Positions 36,716 to 46,004 of a stretch of 64,000 bases of DNA are shown piece by piece. How positions within the stretch are numbered: the first letter of the stretch is position 1; every line of letters begins with the position of its first letter. The notes under the pieces were generated by a model. That model did no database searches, was not told the origin of the DNA, and saw nothing but the letters and a program-made list of their open reading frames with translations. The position numbers and the translations under genes were made by a program. Source of the stretch: Actinomadura luteofluorescens (GTDB lineage Bacteria > Actinomycetota > Actinomycetes > Streptosporangiales > Streptosporangiaceae). The stretch is taken from positions 5,704,001 to 5,768,000 of the forward strand of contig NZ_JACCBA010000001.1 of NCBI RefSeq assembly GCF_013409365.1. The letters run 5' to 3'.

Positions 36716-37354
36716 TCAGGGGGTCGTCACGGCCGCGACGATCAGGTGGGTCAGTTCGGCGGTGATGGCGTCGAGGGGGGCGTCCTGGTCGCGGGCCGAC
36801 CAGTGGTGGACGAGGTTGTTGACGGCGCCGATCACCGCGATCATCGTGAGGCGGTGGTCGCGGTCGACGGCCTCGCCGCGGGCGGCGGCCTCGCGGATCA
36901 TCGCGAGCATCGCGTCCTCCCACTGGCCCCGCCAGCGGAAGCGGTGCCGTTCCAGGCCCGCGCTGACGCCGATCACCTCGACGAACGCGATGCGGGCCCA
37001 GCGGGGGTCGCTCGCGGTGACGGTGACGAACGCGCGGACGGCGCCCTCGACGCGGGCCGGGAAGTCGGCGTCCGCGGCCTGCGCGAACGCGGCGGAGACG
37101 GCCTCGGCGGCGCGCTCGTTGATGCCGCGGTGCAGCGTGGTGAGCAGCTCCTCGCGCCCGGAGAACTCCTCGTAGAAGTTGCGGGTCGACACGCTCGCCG
37201 TCGCGCACAGCCGCTCGATGGACGTCGCCGCGTAGCCGCGCGTCCCGAACAGTTCCAGCCCGGCGGCCAGCAGGCGGTCGCGCCGCTCCGCGCGGCGCTC
37301 CTCGGCCGACCGCCCCGCGTAGCTGCGCCTGGGTGCGCGATTGCGGCCGCTCAT
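36716..37354 (-). CDS. TetR family transcriptional regulator
   Basis: 212 residues. The N-terminal helix-turn-helix (about 20-70) reads RRDRLLAAGLELFGTRGYAATSIERLCATASVSTRNFYEEFSGREELL, the standard TetR DNA-binding domain. The ligand domain (75-212) is variable and its ligand cannot be read. The gene is divergent from none of its neighbours: the HelD gene lies upstream on the same strand, 70 bp away. Its target may be its own promoter; no clear palindrome is seen immediately in front of it. Confidence 0.92.
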   Translation of the reverse strand: MSGRNRAPRRSYAGRSAEERRAERRDRLLAAGLELFGTRGYAATSIERLCATASVSTRNFYEEFSGREELLTTLHRGINERAAEAVSAAFAQAADADFPARVEGAVRAFVTVTASDPRWARIAFVEVIGVSAGLERHRFRWRGQWEDAMLAMIREAAARGEAVDRDHRLTMIAVIGAVNNLVHHWSARDQDAPLDAITAELTHLIVAAVTTP

Positions 37355-37424
37355 CGATCTCCGTTCACCCGATGCGGATGGGGCAGCGTCAGCCTAACCC
37401 CGCGCGGATCGGCGGAGGGCGCCG

Positions 37425-39869
37425 TCAGCCGGTGATGAGCGCGTCCCTCCACTGCGGGTCGGCGGTGAGGACGGTGAGGCGCTGCGTCGCGCGCGACACC
37501 GCCACGTAGAGGACCCGCAGCCCGCGCGGGGACTGGGCCGCGACGGTCTCGGGCGCCACGATCACCGCCGCGTCGAACTCCAGGCCCTTGGCCTCCAGGA
37601 CGTCCAGCACCTGGACGCGCTCGGGCAGTCCCGCGCCGAGCCGGTCGCGGTCGGCGGCGTCCCAGGCCGTGGCGGGCCCGTCGAACAGCGAGGCCTGGCC
37701 GCCGGACTCCTCCAGGGAGAGCGGGACGATCAGGCCGATCGTGCCCTCGACCTGGCCGAGCAGCTCCTCGACGGCGGCGCGGGCGGCGGAGCCGAGCCCG
37801 GATTCGGGGACGACCCGGACGACCGGCTCGATCCCGGACGCGCGGACGGCGCGGGCGGGCTTCGCGTCCGGCAGCGCGCGGGCGAGCACCCGCGCGGAGA
37901 CCGCGGCGATCTCGGTGGAGTTGCGGTAGTTCGTGGTCAGCTCGTACTCGTGCCGCGCGCGGGGCGGGGGAGCCTTGCGGCCCCGGCGGCGGCTCCGGGA
38001 CGAGGGACGCTCGCCGCCGAGCGCGGCCTCCATCGCCCGCCGGGCCGCGGCCAGGTCCTCCCAGGCGCTCTGGGCGGGGTCCTCGACGATCGTCCAGCTC
38101 GCCTGGCGGCCGCGGCGGCCGAGCATCCGCCACTGCATGGGGGAGAGGTCCTGCGCCTCGTCGACGACGAGGTGCGCGTACTCGGGGCGCTCCTCCACGA
38201 CGCCGTCGTCGACGCGCCGGGAGCGTTCGAGCCGCTCGATGGACGTGGTGAGCTCCTGCATCTCCGGCTCCCACGTCTCGTCGACGACCTCCTCGCCGGT
38301 GAGGATGTTGACGCCGTCCACGACGAACGGGTCGTCCTCGGACGGGGCCCTGCGGCGGCGGGACGGGCGGGGCGGGGAGCCGAGCAGCGCGTCGATCTCG
38401 TCGAGCAGCGCGACGTCCTGGTAGCTGAGCGGCGCGTCGCCGGCCCAGGAAGCGGCGAGGGGCTCGACGTCGGCGCGGTCGACGTCGCGCCCGGCGGCGC
38501 GGCGCAGCCGGGCCGGTTCGCCGAGCGAGCGCAGCACGTCCAGCGGGCGGCGGATCGGCCACCAGGCGACCAGGAAGTCGGTGAACGCGCGCTGCTCGCG
38601 GACCCGCGCGTCGAACTGGGCGCGCTTCGGGTCGCCGTTGCCGCCGCCGTGCCCGCGGGCGGGCTCGTCGTCGAGGGAGGCCAGGCCGTCGGCGGCGAGG
38701 ATCGCGTTCCACAGGCCCGCCTCGGCGCCCTCCTCGGCCTCGGCCGCCTCGGGGCCCCCGATCTCGCCGAAGCGGTGCCAGAGGGCGTCCAGGAGCATCT
38801 CCGCGGCCCGGCCGCGCGCCGCGTTCACGCTGCCGCGGTTGCGCCGGTGGACCTCGTTCCTGATGCGGTCGAGGCGGGCGCGGTCGAGGGCGACGACGAC
38901 GCCCTTGAACACCACGCGCAACTCGTCCGGGGCGCCGGGGGCGTGGTCGGCGACCGCGCGCCGCAGCACCGTCACCATCGTCTCGGCGCCCTTGGCGCGG
39001 GCGAGGCGCGGCGTGTCGTGGACGGTCGCGGTGGCGCCGTCGACGAGGTCGCCGAGCGAGCGGAGGGTCGCCGAGCCCTCGCCGAGCGAGGGCAGCACCC
39101 GCTCGATGTAGGCGGTGAACCGGCGGTTCGGGCCGACGACGAGGACGCCGCGGGACCCGAACCGGCGGCGGTGCCGGAACAGCAGGTAGGCGACGCGGTG
39201 CAGCGCCACGGCCGTCTTGCCGGTGCCGGGGGCGCCGCGGACGAGGACGGTCCCGTCGGCGGGCGCGCGGATCACCTCGTCCTGCTCCCGCTGGATCGTC
39301 GCGACGATGTCGCGCATGGCGCCCTCGCGGGTGCGGGCGAGCGAGGCGAGGAACGCGCCGTCGCCGACGACCGTCATCCCGTCGGACGCCTCCGGGTCGA
39401 GCAGGTCGTCCTCCAGGTCGACGACGGTGTGGCCGCGCGAGTGCAGCACGCGGCGGCGCACGACGCCGCGCGGGTCCTCGGGGGTGGCGCGGTAGAAGTC
39501 CTCGGCGGCGGGGGCCCGCCAGTCGATGACGAGGGAGTCGTGCTCGCTGGTGCGGACGCCGACGCGGCCGATGTAGCGGATCTCACGGGAGGCCAGGTCG
39601 AGCCGGCCGAACACCAGGCCGTCGTCGGCCACGTCGAGGGCCTGGACGCGCAGCGCGGCCTGGTGGACCATCGCGTCCCGGTCCACCAGCGAGCTCTTGG
39701 TGCCGGCGAGCGACTGGCGGTAGCCCTCGCGGATCATGGCCTGGGCGTCCGCGCGCATCTCCTCCAGCCGCGCGTAGGCGGTGTCGACGTAGCGCTGTTC
39801 GGTGGCGATCTCCCGGTCCTTCACCGTGCCGCCGGGACCGGGCGGCCGCCCGTTGACCTGGGACGACAT
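37425..39869 (-). CDS. HelD-type RNA polymerase recycling ATPase (UvrD/Rep superfamily)
   Basis: 814 residues. Helicase motifs are present: Walker A VRGAPGTGKTAVALHR, motif II LVVDEAQDLSP, motif III WTIVEDPAQS, ELTTNYRNS, and motif VI VLYVAVSRATQRL. The long N-terminal coiled coil (EIATEQRYVDTAYARLEEMRADAQ) that enters the RNA polymerase secondary channel identifies HelD rather than a DNA helicase. HelD frees stalled polymerase. Start 39869 has GGAG upstream; ATG 39917 is possible. No rifamycin-associated element was found, so the HelR resistance subtype is not supported. Confidence 0.9.
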   Translation of the reverse strand: MSSQVNGRPPGPGGTVKDREIATEQRYVDTAYARLEEMRADAQAMIREGYRQSLAGTKSSLVDRDAMVHQAALRVQALDVADDGLVFGRLDLASREIRYIGRVGVRTSEHDSLVIDWRAPAAEDFYRATPEDPRGVVRRRVLHSRGHTVVDLEDDLLDPEASDGMTVVGDGAFLASLARTREGAMRDIVATIQREQDEVIRAPADGTVLVRGAPGTGKTAVALHRVAYLLFRHRRRFGSRGVLVVGPNRRFTAYIERVLPSLGEGSATLRSLGDLVDGATATVHDTPRLARAKGAETMVTVLRRAVADHAPGAPDELRVVFKGVVVALDRARLDRIRNEVHRRNRGSVNAARGRAAEMLLDALWHRFGEIGGPEAAEAEEGAEAGLWNAILAADGLASLDDEPARGHGGGNGDPKRAQFDARVREQRAFTDFLVAWWPIRRPLDVLRSLGEPARLRRAAGRDVDRADVEPLAASWAGDAPLSYQDVALLDEIDALLGSPPRPSRRRRAPSEDDPFVVDGVNILTGEEVVDETWEPEMQELTTSIERLERSRRVDDGVVEERPEYAHLVVDEAQDLSPMQWRMLGRRGRQASWTIVEDPAQSAWEDLAAARRAMEAALGGERPSSRSRRRGRKAPPPRARHEYELTTNYRNSTEIAAVSARVLARALPDAKPARAVRASGIEPVVRVVPESGLGSAARAAVEELLGQVEGTIGLIVPLSLEESGGQASLFDGPATAWDAADRDRLGAGLPERVQVLDVLEAKGLEFDAAVIVAPETVAAQSPRGLRVLYVAVSRATQRLTVLTADPQWRDALITG

Positions 39870-39957
39870 GCAGGCTGCTCCTCGCGCGTGTGTCGTGCCG
39901 GGGACGTCCCCCGACACCCCGAAGGCGAAGAGACAGCTTATGCGGTTCCACCGACGT

Positions 39958-40584
39958 TCATCGTCGGGCGAGCGCCGCCAGGAGCGGTCGGCGCGCCGGC
40001 CGGACCCGTACGTGGAGGTCGGGGGCGGGGCGCGCGAGCGAGCGGTCCATCGCGTCGAGGACGAGGCCGTGCGGCGTTCCGGCCTGCGCGTGAACGCAGC
40101 GCAGCTTCACGCCCCGGCCGCCGTGCTCGGCCCACAGCGCGTCGGTGTAGGCGGCCACGGCGGCGGCGGACGGGCTCTGCGGCGGGCCCGAGGCGTCCGG
40201 GCACAGGAACAGCTCTCCGGCCCGGCGTTCCAGCATCCCCGGGAGCGTGGCCCGGACGACGTTGACGGTGCCGAGGACGTTCGTCCGCAGGGCGTCCTCC
40301 ACCTCGCCGAGGGGCTGCGCCAGAACCGGCCCGGTCGGCGTGACCGACGCGGTGTGGACGACGCGGTGCACCGTGCCCGCCATCGCCAGCACCTGCGCCA
40401 CGGCGTCGGGGTCGGTGACGTCGCACACCCGCGTGTGCGTGTTGGGGGAGCGCTGCGCGGTCTTGGCGAGGCCGAGCTCGTCCACGTCCACCGCGACGAC
40501 GTCCCACGCCGCCGCGGCCAGGCGGCGCGCCGCCATGGCGCCGAGCCCGTGCGCGGCGCCGGTGACCAGGGCCGTCCGCTTCAC
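39958..40584 (-). CDS. SDR-fold protein lacking the catalytic Tyr-Lys pair
   Basis: 208 residues. The NAD(P)-binding Rossmann start is clear (ALVTGAAHGLGAMAARRLA), as are the VCDVTDPDAV strand and the NVLGTVNVVRATLP helix. Where active members read YxxxK before AAVAAYT, this protein reads QSPSAAAVAAYT, so both tyrosine and lysine are lost. It may be a non-catalytic partner of the ADC-like protein encoded just upstream; its GTG start overlaps that gene's stop. GGAGG supports the start. Confidence 0.75.
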   Translation of the reverse strand: MKRTALVTGAAHGLGAMAARRLAAAAWDVVAVDVDELGLAKTAQRSPNTHTRVCDVTDPDAVAQVLAMAGTVHRVVHTASVTPTGPVLAQPLGEVEDALRTNVLGTVNVVRATLPGMLERRAGELFLCPDASGPPQSPSAAAVAAYTDALWAEHGGRGVKLRCVHAQAGTPHGLVLDAMDRSLARPAPDLHVRVRPARRPLLAALARR

Positions 40585-41318
40585 GTGCGCACCTCCTCGG
40601 CGCCCTGGAAGACCATCTGCAGGTGCCCGACCGTGCTGGTGGTGAGGGCCCGCGCCCGGTCGAGCCCGAGGCCGCGCAGTTCGTCCGCCACCGGGTGGTC
40701 GCCGAGGACGACCTTCGCGCCGCCCGGACGTGTGCGGACGCCGGACGGCGTGAGCGTCCACGGCGTCCGGCGCGTCACGCCGTCCAGGCAGGAGTAGGCG
40801 TCGACGCTCGGGGCGGCCGAGCCGGAGGGCATCGGCACGCCCGGCCGGATCGCCACCTCGATCGCGGTCCGCCCGCCGAACCGCACCGCGCAGCGCTTCA
40901 CGCGCCCGGCGAGGTCCATGGGGATGTCGGCGATCTCCTTGGGGAAGCCCCAGATCGTCCGTCCGGCCTCCAGGGTGAACTCCTGGTTGACCGGCAGCCA
41001 GTGGATGAACGCCCCGATCCCGCGCATCCGCCCGAGCACGCCCGGCGACGGCGCCGCGCCGGGCGGGCGCACCAGGAACGCGACGGCGAACTCGTGGTAC
41101 GGGCCGAGGTCGCCCTCGGCGTACCGGACGAACGCCAGCGAGCAGACGGCCTTGCCGGGCAGGGGCTCCGCGACGGCGAGCCCGGAGTAGGCGATGACGT
41201 CCTGGGCGGCGCCGGCGGGCACGGCGAACATGGCCGAGCCGACGGCGGCGTCGCGGATCCGTACCGGGAGGGTGACCCGCTCCCCCTGGATCGCGTGCGC
41301 CTGCGCGGTAGTTGTCAC
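40581..41318 (-). CDS. Acetoacetate decarboxylase-like protein
   Basis: 245 residues from the GTG chosen. It matches the ADC-like fold: AYSGLAVAEPLPGKAVCSLAFVRYAEGDLGPYHEFAVAF, the segment RTIWGFPKEIADI with the lysine expected in the Schiff-base region, and a closing beta barrel. It may decarboxylate a beta-keto acid, or be one of the related non-decarboxylating ADC-like enzymes. The ATG at 41354 would place a palindromic operator inside the coding region, which favours 41318. The adjacent SDR-fold gene is translationally coupled. Confidence 0.75.
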   Translation of the reverse strand: MTTTAQAHAIQGERVTLPVRIRDAAVGSAMFAVPAGAAQDVIAYSGLAVAEPLPGKAVCSLAFVRYAEGDLGPYHEFAVAFLVRPPGAAPSPGVLGRMRGIGAFIHWLPVNQEFTLEAGRTIWGFPKEIADIPMDLAGRVKRCAVRFGGRTAIEVAIRPGVPMPSGSAAPSVDAYSCLDGVTRRTPWTLTPSGVRTRPGGAKVVLGDHPVADELRGLGLDRARALTTSTVGHLQMVFQGAEEVRT

Positions 41319-41327
41319 ACCGTTAAG

Positions 41328-41341
41328 TAGAACAGGTTCTC
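41328..41341. promoter_or_regulatory. KstR-like operator before the ADC-like gene
   Basis: TAGAACAGGTTCTC contains AGAAC, 2 nt, GTTCT and fits the remembered KstR consensus TNNAACNNGTTNNA at all but the final base. It ends 10 bp before the GTG at 41318 and overlaps the likely promoter. Binding by KstR or by another TetR protein is not shown. Confidence 0.5.
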
Positions 41342-41387
41342 GTTTTGCTGCCAAGCGCCGGTACCGGCCGCGCGCCGATCCGGGGGG

Positions 41388-41885
41388 TCACCCCTTCTCG
41401 ACGGCCGTCCGGATCCGGTCGAGCGTGGCGCGCATCCCCTTGCGGTTCACCTCGGCGCGCCCTTCGGCGGGCACGCCGGTGAAGACCCTGCCGAGCAGCG
41501 ACACGAAACCGGCGCCCCGGTGGTCGCGGCGCTGGTCCTCCCAGTACTCGGTGAGCCGGGTCCGGGGCGCGGACGGGTCCTGCGAGACGTCCTCGAACCG
41601 GTACCCCCACAGCGCCACGGGCACCCCGAAGCTCGACACCCGGAACGCGAACGCCTCACCGGGCACCGCCGCGCTCACCTGGCACGTGGTGAACCACACG
41701 CGCCAGCCGATGCGGTTGAAGCCGACGAACCTCGTCCCCGGCCCGACGGCGCGCCCGCGCATCCAGGTCGCGAACACCTCGGGGCTCCACTCGCCCATCC
41801 GCCGCGGATTCGCGACGGCCGCGTACACGTCCCGTGCCGGCGCGGCGACGACCACGCTCTCCTCGACGACCCACTCGCGCTCCAT
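41388..41885 (-). CDS. SRPBCC family protein
   Basis: 165 residues. It has the START/SRPBCC helix-grip layout: an opening strand VVEESVVVAAPARDVYAAVANPRRMGEWSPEV, a central sheet with VWFTTCQVSAAVPGEAFAFRV and TRLTEYWEDQR, and a long C-terminal helix. Such proteins bind hydrophobic ligands or act as polyketide cyclases; the ligand is unknown. ATG 41885 is preceded by GGGAGG at 11 nt; ATG 41903 is an alternative. Confidence 0.82.
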   Translation of the reverse strand: MEREWVVEESVVVAAPARDVYAAVANPRRMGEWSPEVFATWMRGRAVGPGTRFVGFNRIGWRVWFTTCQVSAAVPGEAFAFRVSSFGVPVALWGYRFEDVSQDPSAPRTRLTEYWEDQRRDHRGAGFVSLLGRVFTGVPAEGRAEVNRKGMRATLDRIRTAVEKG

Positions 41886-41918
41886 GGCTCCGTATCCTCC
41901 CACCTCATGACCGGCGGG

Positions 41919-42515
41919 TCACTGGAGGTGGGCGAACTGCCGCCGCCAGTCCGCGAACCAGGCCCGGAACCACGGCTCGGGCTCGGCCAGCGGGACGATG
42001 TAGGTGAGGGTCTCGGCGTAGTAGCGGCGCTGGAAGTCCGGCGCCATCCGGTCGAGGGTCTGCACGTTGCTGACGCGGTCGGCGAGCTTGACCAGGACCG
42101 CCTCGCGCGGGGCCTCGCCCAGACGCCGCAGGTAGGCGGCCTTGGCGGCGCGCTTGGCCTGGCGCCCTGCGCCGGCGGCGGGCGGCTTGGTGACCCAGTC
42201 GACCAGTTCGGTCACCTCGGGGCCGAACTCGGCCTCCACGTCGGTGAGGGAGGCGGGCGTGTCCTCGACGACGTCGTGCAGGACCGCGGCGGACAGGACG
42301 GCGGGCGCCGTCACCCCCGCCCCGCGCACCAGCACTTCGAGCGCCTCCAGCAGGTGCTCGACGTAGGGGGCGCCGGTCGGCCGCCGCTGCTCGCCGTGCC
42401 AGCGCCGGGCGGCGCCGACGGCCCGCTCCAGGCCGTCCAGGTCGACCTGCGCGCCGGACGCGGCGATGTCCGCGCGAGCGGTCTCCCAGGCGTGCCAGCG
42501 AGTGAAGACCTCCAC
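41919..42515 (-). CDS. MESH1-like HD domain hydrolase (possible (p)ppGpp hydrolase)
   Basis: 198 residues, a stand-alone SpoT-type HD domain. Motifs in order: AARRWHGEQRRPTGAPYVEHLLEAL (first histidine), VLHDVVEDTP (HD and ED box), VTELVDWVTKP, and VLVKLADRVSNVQTL (Asp/Asn of the fourth motif). There is no synthetase, TGS or ACT domain. Stand-alone proteins of this type hydrolyse ppGpp or NADPH in a metal-dependent way; which substrate applies here is not determined. The GTG start follows CGGAG by 8 nt and diverges from the beta-propeller gene. Confidence 0.82.
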   Translation of the reverse strand: MEVFTRWHAWETARADIAASGAQVDLDGLERAVGAARRWHGEQRRPTGAPYVEHLLEALEVLVRGAGVTAPAVLSAAVLHDVVEDTPASLTDVEAEFGPEVTELVDWVTKPPAAGAGRQAKRAAKAAYLRRLGEAPREAVLVKLADRVSNVQTLDRMAPDFQRRYYAETLTYIVPLAEPEPWFRAWFADWRRQFAHLQ

Positions 42516-42632
42516 GGGTTCGCTCCGTTCTTCCCGGCCGTGTCGCGCGGGAGCCCCGCACAGGGCATGGTGGGTGTCGTCCTTATGAGCAAGCGTCGGT
42601 GTACACCGTACGTGGAGGGAGGCGGCGCGGTC

Positions 42633-44645
42633 GTGGTCGGGAGCCGGCAGCGGCCTGACGGCCGACCGGAGTCCGTGGGCAGGGTCCGCGTCGCGCTCGG
42701 CCTGCTGTCCGGGGCGGTCGCCGTCGCGCTCTGCGTCGTCCTCGTCGACACGTACGTGCTGCGCGCCGAGTGGTGGCAGGTCCGCCACACCGTGACCGGG
42801 GAGCCCGCGGCCCCGCAGAGCGAGGTGGGCCCGCCGCCGGGCCCGCTCGCGGTGAGCTGGGAGCTGGCGACCCGCACGCACCGCGGTTCGGTCGCCGGCT
42901 ACGACGGCGTCGCCTTCCAGGTCGCGCGAGGGCAGGTCGTGACGGCGTCCGGGCACGGGATCGAGGCGCGGGACGCGCGCACCGGCGGGGCCCGCTGGAG
43001 CTACCGCCGCGCCGGGTGGTCCCTGCTCGGCTGGACGTCCACAGGGTCGCGCGTCGTCGCCTACTTCGAGCGGGACGGCGACCGCGGCGACCGGATGCTC
43101 GTCGCGTTCGACGCGCTGTCGGGCGGGCTGCTGTGGCGCCGCCAGGACGAGCGCCCCGCCGCGGTCTCCCGGACGACGCTGCGCTGGCCCGCCGGGTCCG
43201 GCGTGCTGCTCACCGCCGACGAGGGGCGCCGGACGCTGTTCGGCGTGTCGGCCGTGACCGGGAACCGGGTGTGGCGGCTGGCGCTGCCGCGCGGCTGCCG
43301 CCTGTTCGAGGGCGGGGCTCATCCGTCCGACGGCCGGGAGGACCTCGCCGCGCTGGGCTTGCGCTGCGCGGGCCCCGGCAGCGACAAGGGGCACCGCAGC
43401 CGGCTGCTGGCCGTCGACCCGACCAAGGGCATCGTGCGCTGGGAGCGGCGGCTCGGCTCCCGGGAGTCGCCCGAGGTGTCGATGCTGGACGGGGTGACGC
43501 TCGTCTCGGACGGGACGGCCCTGCGCGCGTTCGACGACGGCGGCCGCCAGTTCGGGATCTGGAAGGGCGACGGGGTCTGCGGCGACCTGATGTGCCCGGG
43601 CGTGCTGGCGCCGGGCCGTCTCGTGGTCGTCTACCACCCGGACGGCGCCGGCGGGACGGGCACCGAGGGGACGGGCTCCGACGGGGCGGCAGCCGACGGC
43701 GCGGGCATGGGCGAGGCCCGCATGGAGGCGGTGGACGTGCCGTCCGGGCGGGTCGGGTGGAGCCGTGACGTGCCCGCCTACACCGCGCTCGCGCAGGCCG
43801 GGGGGCAGGTGTTCGCGCTGCGTCCCCGGCTGTCGGAGCCGTTGCTGCCCGCGGGAGTCGACATCGTCCAGCCGGGCGACGGCAGCGTCACGACCGCGCC
43901 CGCGCCGTTCTCGATGGACCCGGACCTGCCGGGCGTCCGGCCCTGGCTGGCGGCCGCCGGCGGGCTCCTGTACGCGGCGCTCCCGCAGGCGGCGCCGCGC
44001 CCGGACGGCGGGGCCCGGCTGGTCGCCCTGCGCGGCGGGCTCGCCGGCGCCGGGCCGCCCGAGCTCGGCGGCGTGCCGGCGAAGGACTGGCCGGACGCGT
44101 GCTCCCTGCTGAAGAAGGCCGATCTGACGGCGGCGCGCCTGACCGGCTACGTCACCGAGCCGCGCCGCGCGTCGGCCGGGACGGTGCGCCTTCCGCACCC
44201 GGTGTCCTGCACGTACGAGCCGCGCGGCGGCGGGCGCGATCCGGCCGGGGCCGGCGCCCGCAGGTCGCCCTCGCCCAAGCCGAGCGCGGCGGGCTCGGCC
44301 ACGCCCGACCCCTCGGCGGGGCCGCGGGAGGGCGGCCCGGACCGCGACGACGGCGGGGAGGCCGCGGTCACCGGCCTCACGGTGAGCGTCCGCTGGGTGG
44401 CCGACACCGACGCGGCGGCGGCGCGGATGCTGGAGACGCTGCAGGCCGCGCAGGCGCAGGCCCGGCGGCGGCGCGACATCGGGGGCGACGAGGCCTACGA
44501 GATCGGCCCCACCGCGGGGATGATCGCGCTGAGGGTCGGCCGGTGCGTGGTGATGGTCGAGGCGAACCGCCCGCCGGGAGCCGCCGCCCGCCTCGCCCGC
44601 GCCGTCGCCTACCGCCTGCGCCACCTGTCCCAGGCCCGCTCCTGA
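42633..44645 (+). CDS. Membrane-anchored PQQ-type beta-propeller protein
   Basis: 670 residues. One membrane helix near the N-terminus (about 16-38, VALGLLSGAVAVALCVVLVDTYVL) exposes a large outer domain. Repeated blades carry the tryptophan-docking pattern (DARTGGARWSYR, DALSGGLLWRRQ, DPTKGIVRWERR, DVPSGRVGWSRD). The last 150 residues, with CSLLKKADLTA and PHPVSCTYE, resemble a DUF3558-like domain interrupted by a Pro/Ser-rich loop. No catalytic function is claimed. GTG 42633 has GGAGGGAGG upstream; ATG 42585 would add 16 residues. Confidence 0.75.
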   Translation: MVGSRQRPDGRPESVGRVRVALGLLSGAVAVALCVVLVDTYVLRAEWWQVRHTVTGEPAAPQSEVGPPPGPLAVSWELATRTHRGSVAGYDGVAFQVARGQVVTASGHGIEARDARTGGARWSYRRAGWSLLGWTSTGSRVVAYFERDGDRGDRMLVAFDALSGGLLWRRQDERPAAVSRTTLRWPAGSGVLLTADEGRRTLFGVSAVTGNRVWRLALPRGCRLFEGGAHPSDGREDLAALGLRCAGPGSDKGHRSRLLAVDPTKGIVRWERRLGSRESPEVSMLDGVTLVSDGTALRAFDDGGRQFGIWKGDGVCGDLMCPGVLAPGRLVVVYHPDGAGGTGTEGTGSDGAAADGAGMGEARMEAVDVPSGRVGWSRDVPAYTALAQAGGQVFALRPRLSEPLLPAGVDIVQPGDGSVTTAPAPFSMDPDLPGVRPWLAAAGGLLYAALPQAAPRPDGGARLVALRGGLAGAGPPELGGVPAKDWPDACSLLKKADLTAARLTGYVTEPRRASAGTVRLPHPVSCTYEPRGGGRDPAGAGARRSPSPKPSAAGSATPDPSAGPREGGPDRDDGGEAAVTGLTVSVRWVADTDAAAARMLETLQAAQAQARRRRDIGGDEAYEIGPTAGMIALRVGRCVVMVEANRPPGAAARLARAVAYRLRHLSQARS

Positions 44646-44666
44646 CCCCGCCCGCTCCCGGCCGGC

Positions 44667-45800
44667 TCAGTGCTCGGGGACGGGCTCGGCCTCCGGTTCC
44701 GGGACGGTCGAGGGGGAGCGGCCCGCCCACGCCTCCAGTTGGGCGACGAAGCGTTCGGCGTGGACGGGCCAGTGGAACCGCTCCCGGGCGGCCTCGTAGC
44801 CGCGCTTGCCGAACCCGGCGCGCAGGACGGGGTCGTCCCGCAGCCGCAGGACCGCCTTGGCGGCGGCCTCCGGGGCGCCGAACGGGACGATCAGCCCGCA
44901 CTCGGCGGGCTCGACGATGGCCACGGCCGGCGGGTTCGGCGTGCTGACCACCGGGATGCCGCGGGCCATGTACTCGACGACCTTCGTCGGCATCGAGTGC
45001 CGGTAGTTCGGCTCGTCGTGCAGCAGCGCGAGCCCGGCCATCGCGCCCTCGGCGATGCGCAGCGCCCGGTCGTTCGGGACGAACCCGTACCAGCGCACGA
45101 TCCCCTCGCGCTGCGCCGCGCGCAGGGCGTCCCGGACGTCGGCGTCGGCCGCGCCGATCAGCTCCACCAGCACGCCCGCGGCGGCCAGCGTCCGGGCCAT
45201 CTCGATCATGTCGAGGGCGCCGCGGGCCCGCGAGAGCTGCCCGACGTAGACGGCGCGGCGGCCGTCCGGCGGCCCGGGCGGCAGGTCGGACACGTAGGTG
45301 GTGTTGGGCACGACCGGGTGGTCCTCGCGGAACCGGGGCCGGTAGCCCTCCTCGGCGAGCAGCAGCCGGTGCCGCCGCTCGCTGCGGCGCTCCAGGTGGC
45401 GCACGGCCGGCCGCAGCAGGGGGCGGGCCGGTCCGGGCACCCAGCCCTTGGCGGACAGGGCGGCGGCGGTGTCCTCGTGGACGTCCCAGACGACCGTCCG
45501 GCCCTGGAGCTCGCGCGGGAGCGACACCAGCAGCTCGGGATCGTGCAGGAGGACCACGTCGGCGTACGCGGCGTGCTCGGCGAGCGCGCGGTGGGCGGCG
45601 CGCAGGGCCCGGATCCGGCGCCGTCCCGTGGCCCGCGGAACGTCCACCGGGCTGATCTGGCGCCACGGGGTCGCGTTGCACGCCCGGAAAGGGGCGATGT
45701 AGGTGACCTCGTGACCGGCGTCGAGCAGGGCGCGTATCTGCCGGTGCAGAATGCGCGCGTCCTCGGGGTGGTGCACGACCGTGCAAACGCAGACCCGCAT
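44667..45800 (-). CDS. Glycosyltransferase family 4
   Basis: 377 residues with the GT-B fold. The N-terminal domain reads VCVCTVVHHPEDARILHRQIRALLDAGHEVTYIAPF; the donor domain has AVYVGQLSRARG and MPTKVVEYMARGIPVVSTP, then CGLIVPFGAPEAAAKAV. No signal peptide is present. It probably transfers a sugar from an NDP donor to a lipid-linked surface glycan. ATG 45800 is used because GCGGAG lies 8 nt upstream; a GTG at 45809 is possible. Confidence 0.88.
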   Translation of the reverse strand: MRVCVCTVVHHPEDARILHRQIRALLDAGHEVTYIAPFRACNATPWRQISPVDVPRATGRRRIRALRAAHRALAEHAAYADVVLLHDPELLVSLPRELQGRTVVWDVHEDTAAALSAKGWVPGPARPLLRPAVRHLERRSERRHRLLLAEEGYRPRFREDHPVVPNTTYVSDLPPGPPDGRRAVYVGQLSRARGALDMIEMARTLAAAGVLVELIGAADADVRDALRAAQREGIVRWYGFVPNDRALRIAEGAMAGLALLHDEPNYRHSMPTKVVEYMARGIPVVSTPNPPAVAIVEPAECGLIVPFGAPEAAAKAVLRLRDDPVLRAGFGKRGYEAARERFHWPVHAERFVAQLEAWAGRSPSTVPEPEAEPVPEH

Positions 45801-45909
45801 CACACTCACTCCGCAACGTCCGATTGGTCCATCACCGGCGAGTCTCGGGTGCCGATGGAAATTGCCGATGAATTCCCGTTGTCCGGGGCGTGGCCGCTGC
45901 CGGACGACT

Positions 45910-45930
45910 CTTCCCTGACTGATAGGGAAG
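45910..45930. terminator. Hairpin in the gap between the WecC-like and GT4 genes
   Basis: CTTCCCT, a 7-nt loop, AGGGAAG: a perfect 7-bp stem in a relatively AT-rich 204-bp gap. On the minus strand it follows the nucleotide-sugar dehydrogenase stop by about 75 bp and precedes the GT4 promoter region. No gene is seen in this gap. Confidence 0.4.
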
Positions 45931-46004
45931 TCCGCCGGTCAGGCCGGCCCCGCCGGTTGGAAAAGCCCTGACAAAGAAAACCGCCATGAAAGGGAGCCCG
46001 CCCG

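Noticed and set aside
39891..39920. Rifamycin-associated element before the HelD gene
   Set aside because: A perfect GGGGACGTCCCC palindrome lies at 39900-39911 but does not resemble the remembered RAE sequence, so HelR-type rifamycin control is not supported. The palindrome may still be an operator.
45810..46004. Small gene in the relatively AT-rich gap
   Set aside because: No frame has a start, a ribosome site and plausible codon bias; a promoter plus the 7-bp hairpin explains the region better.
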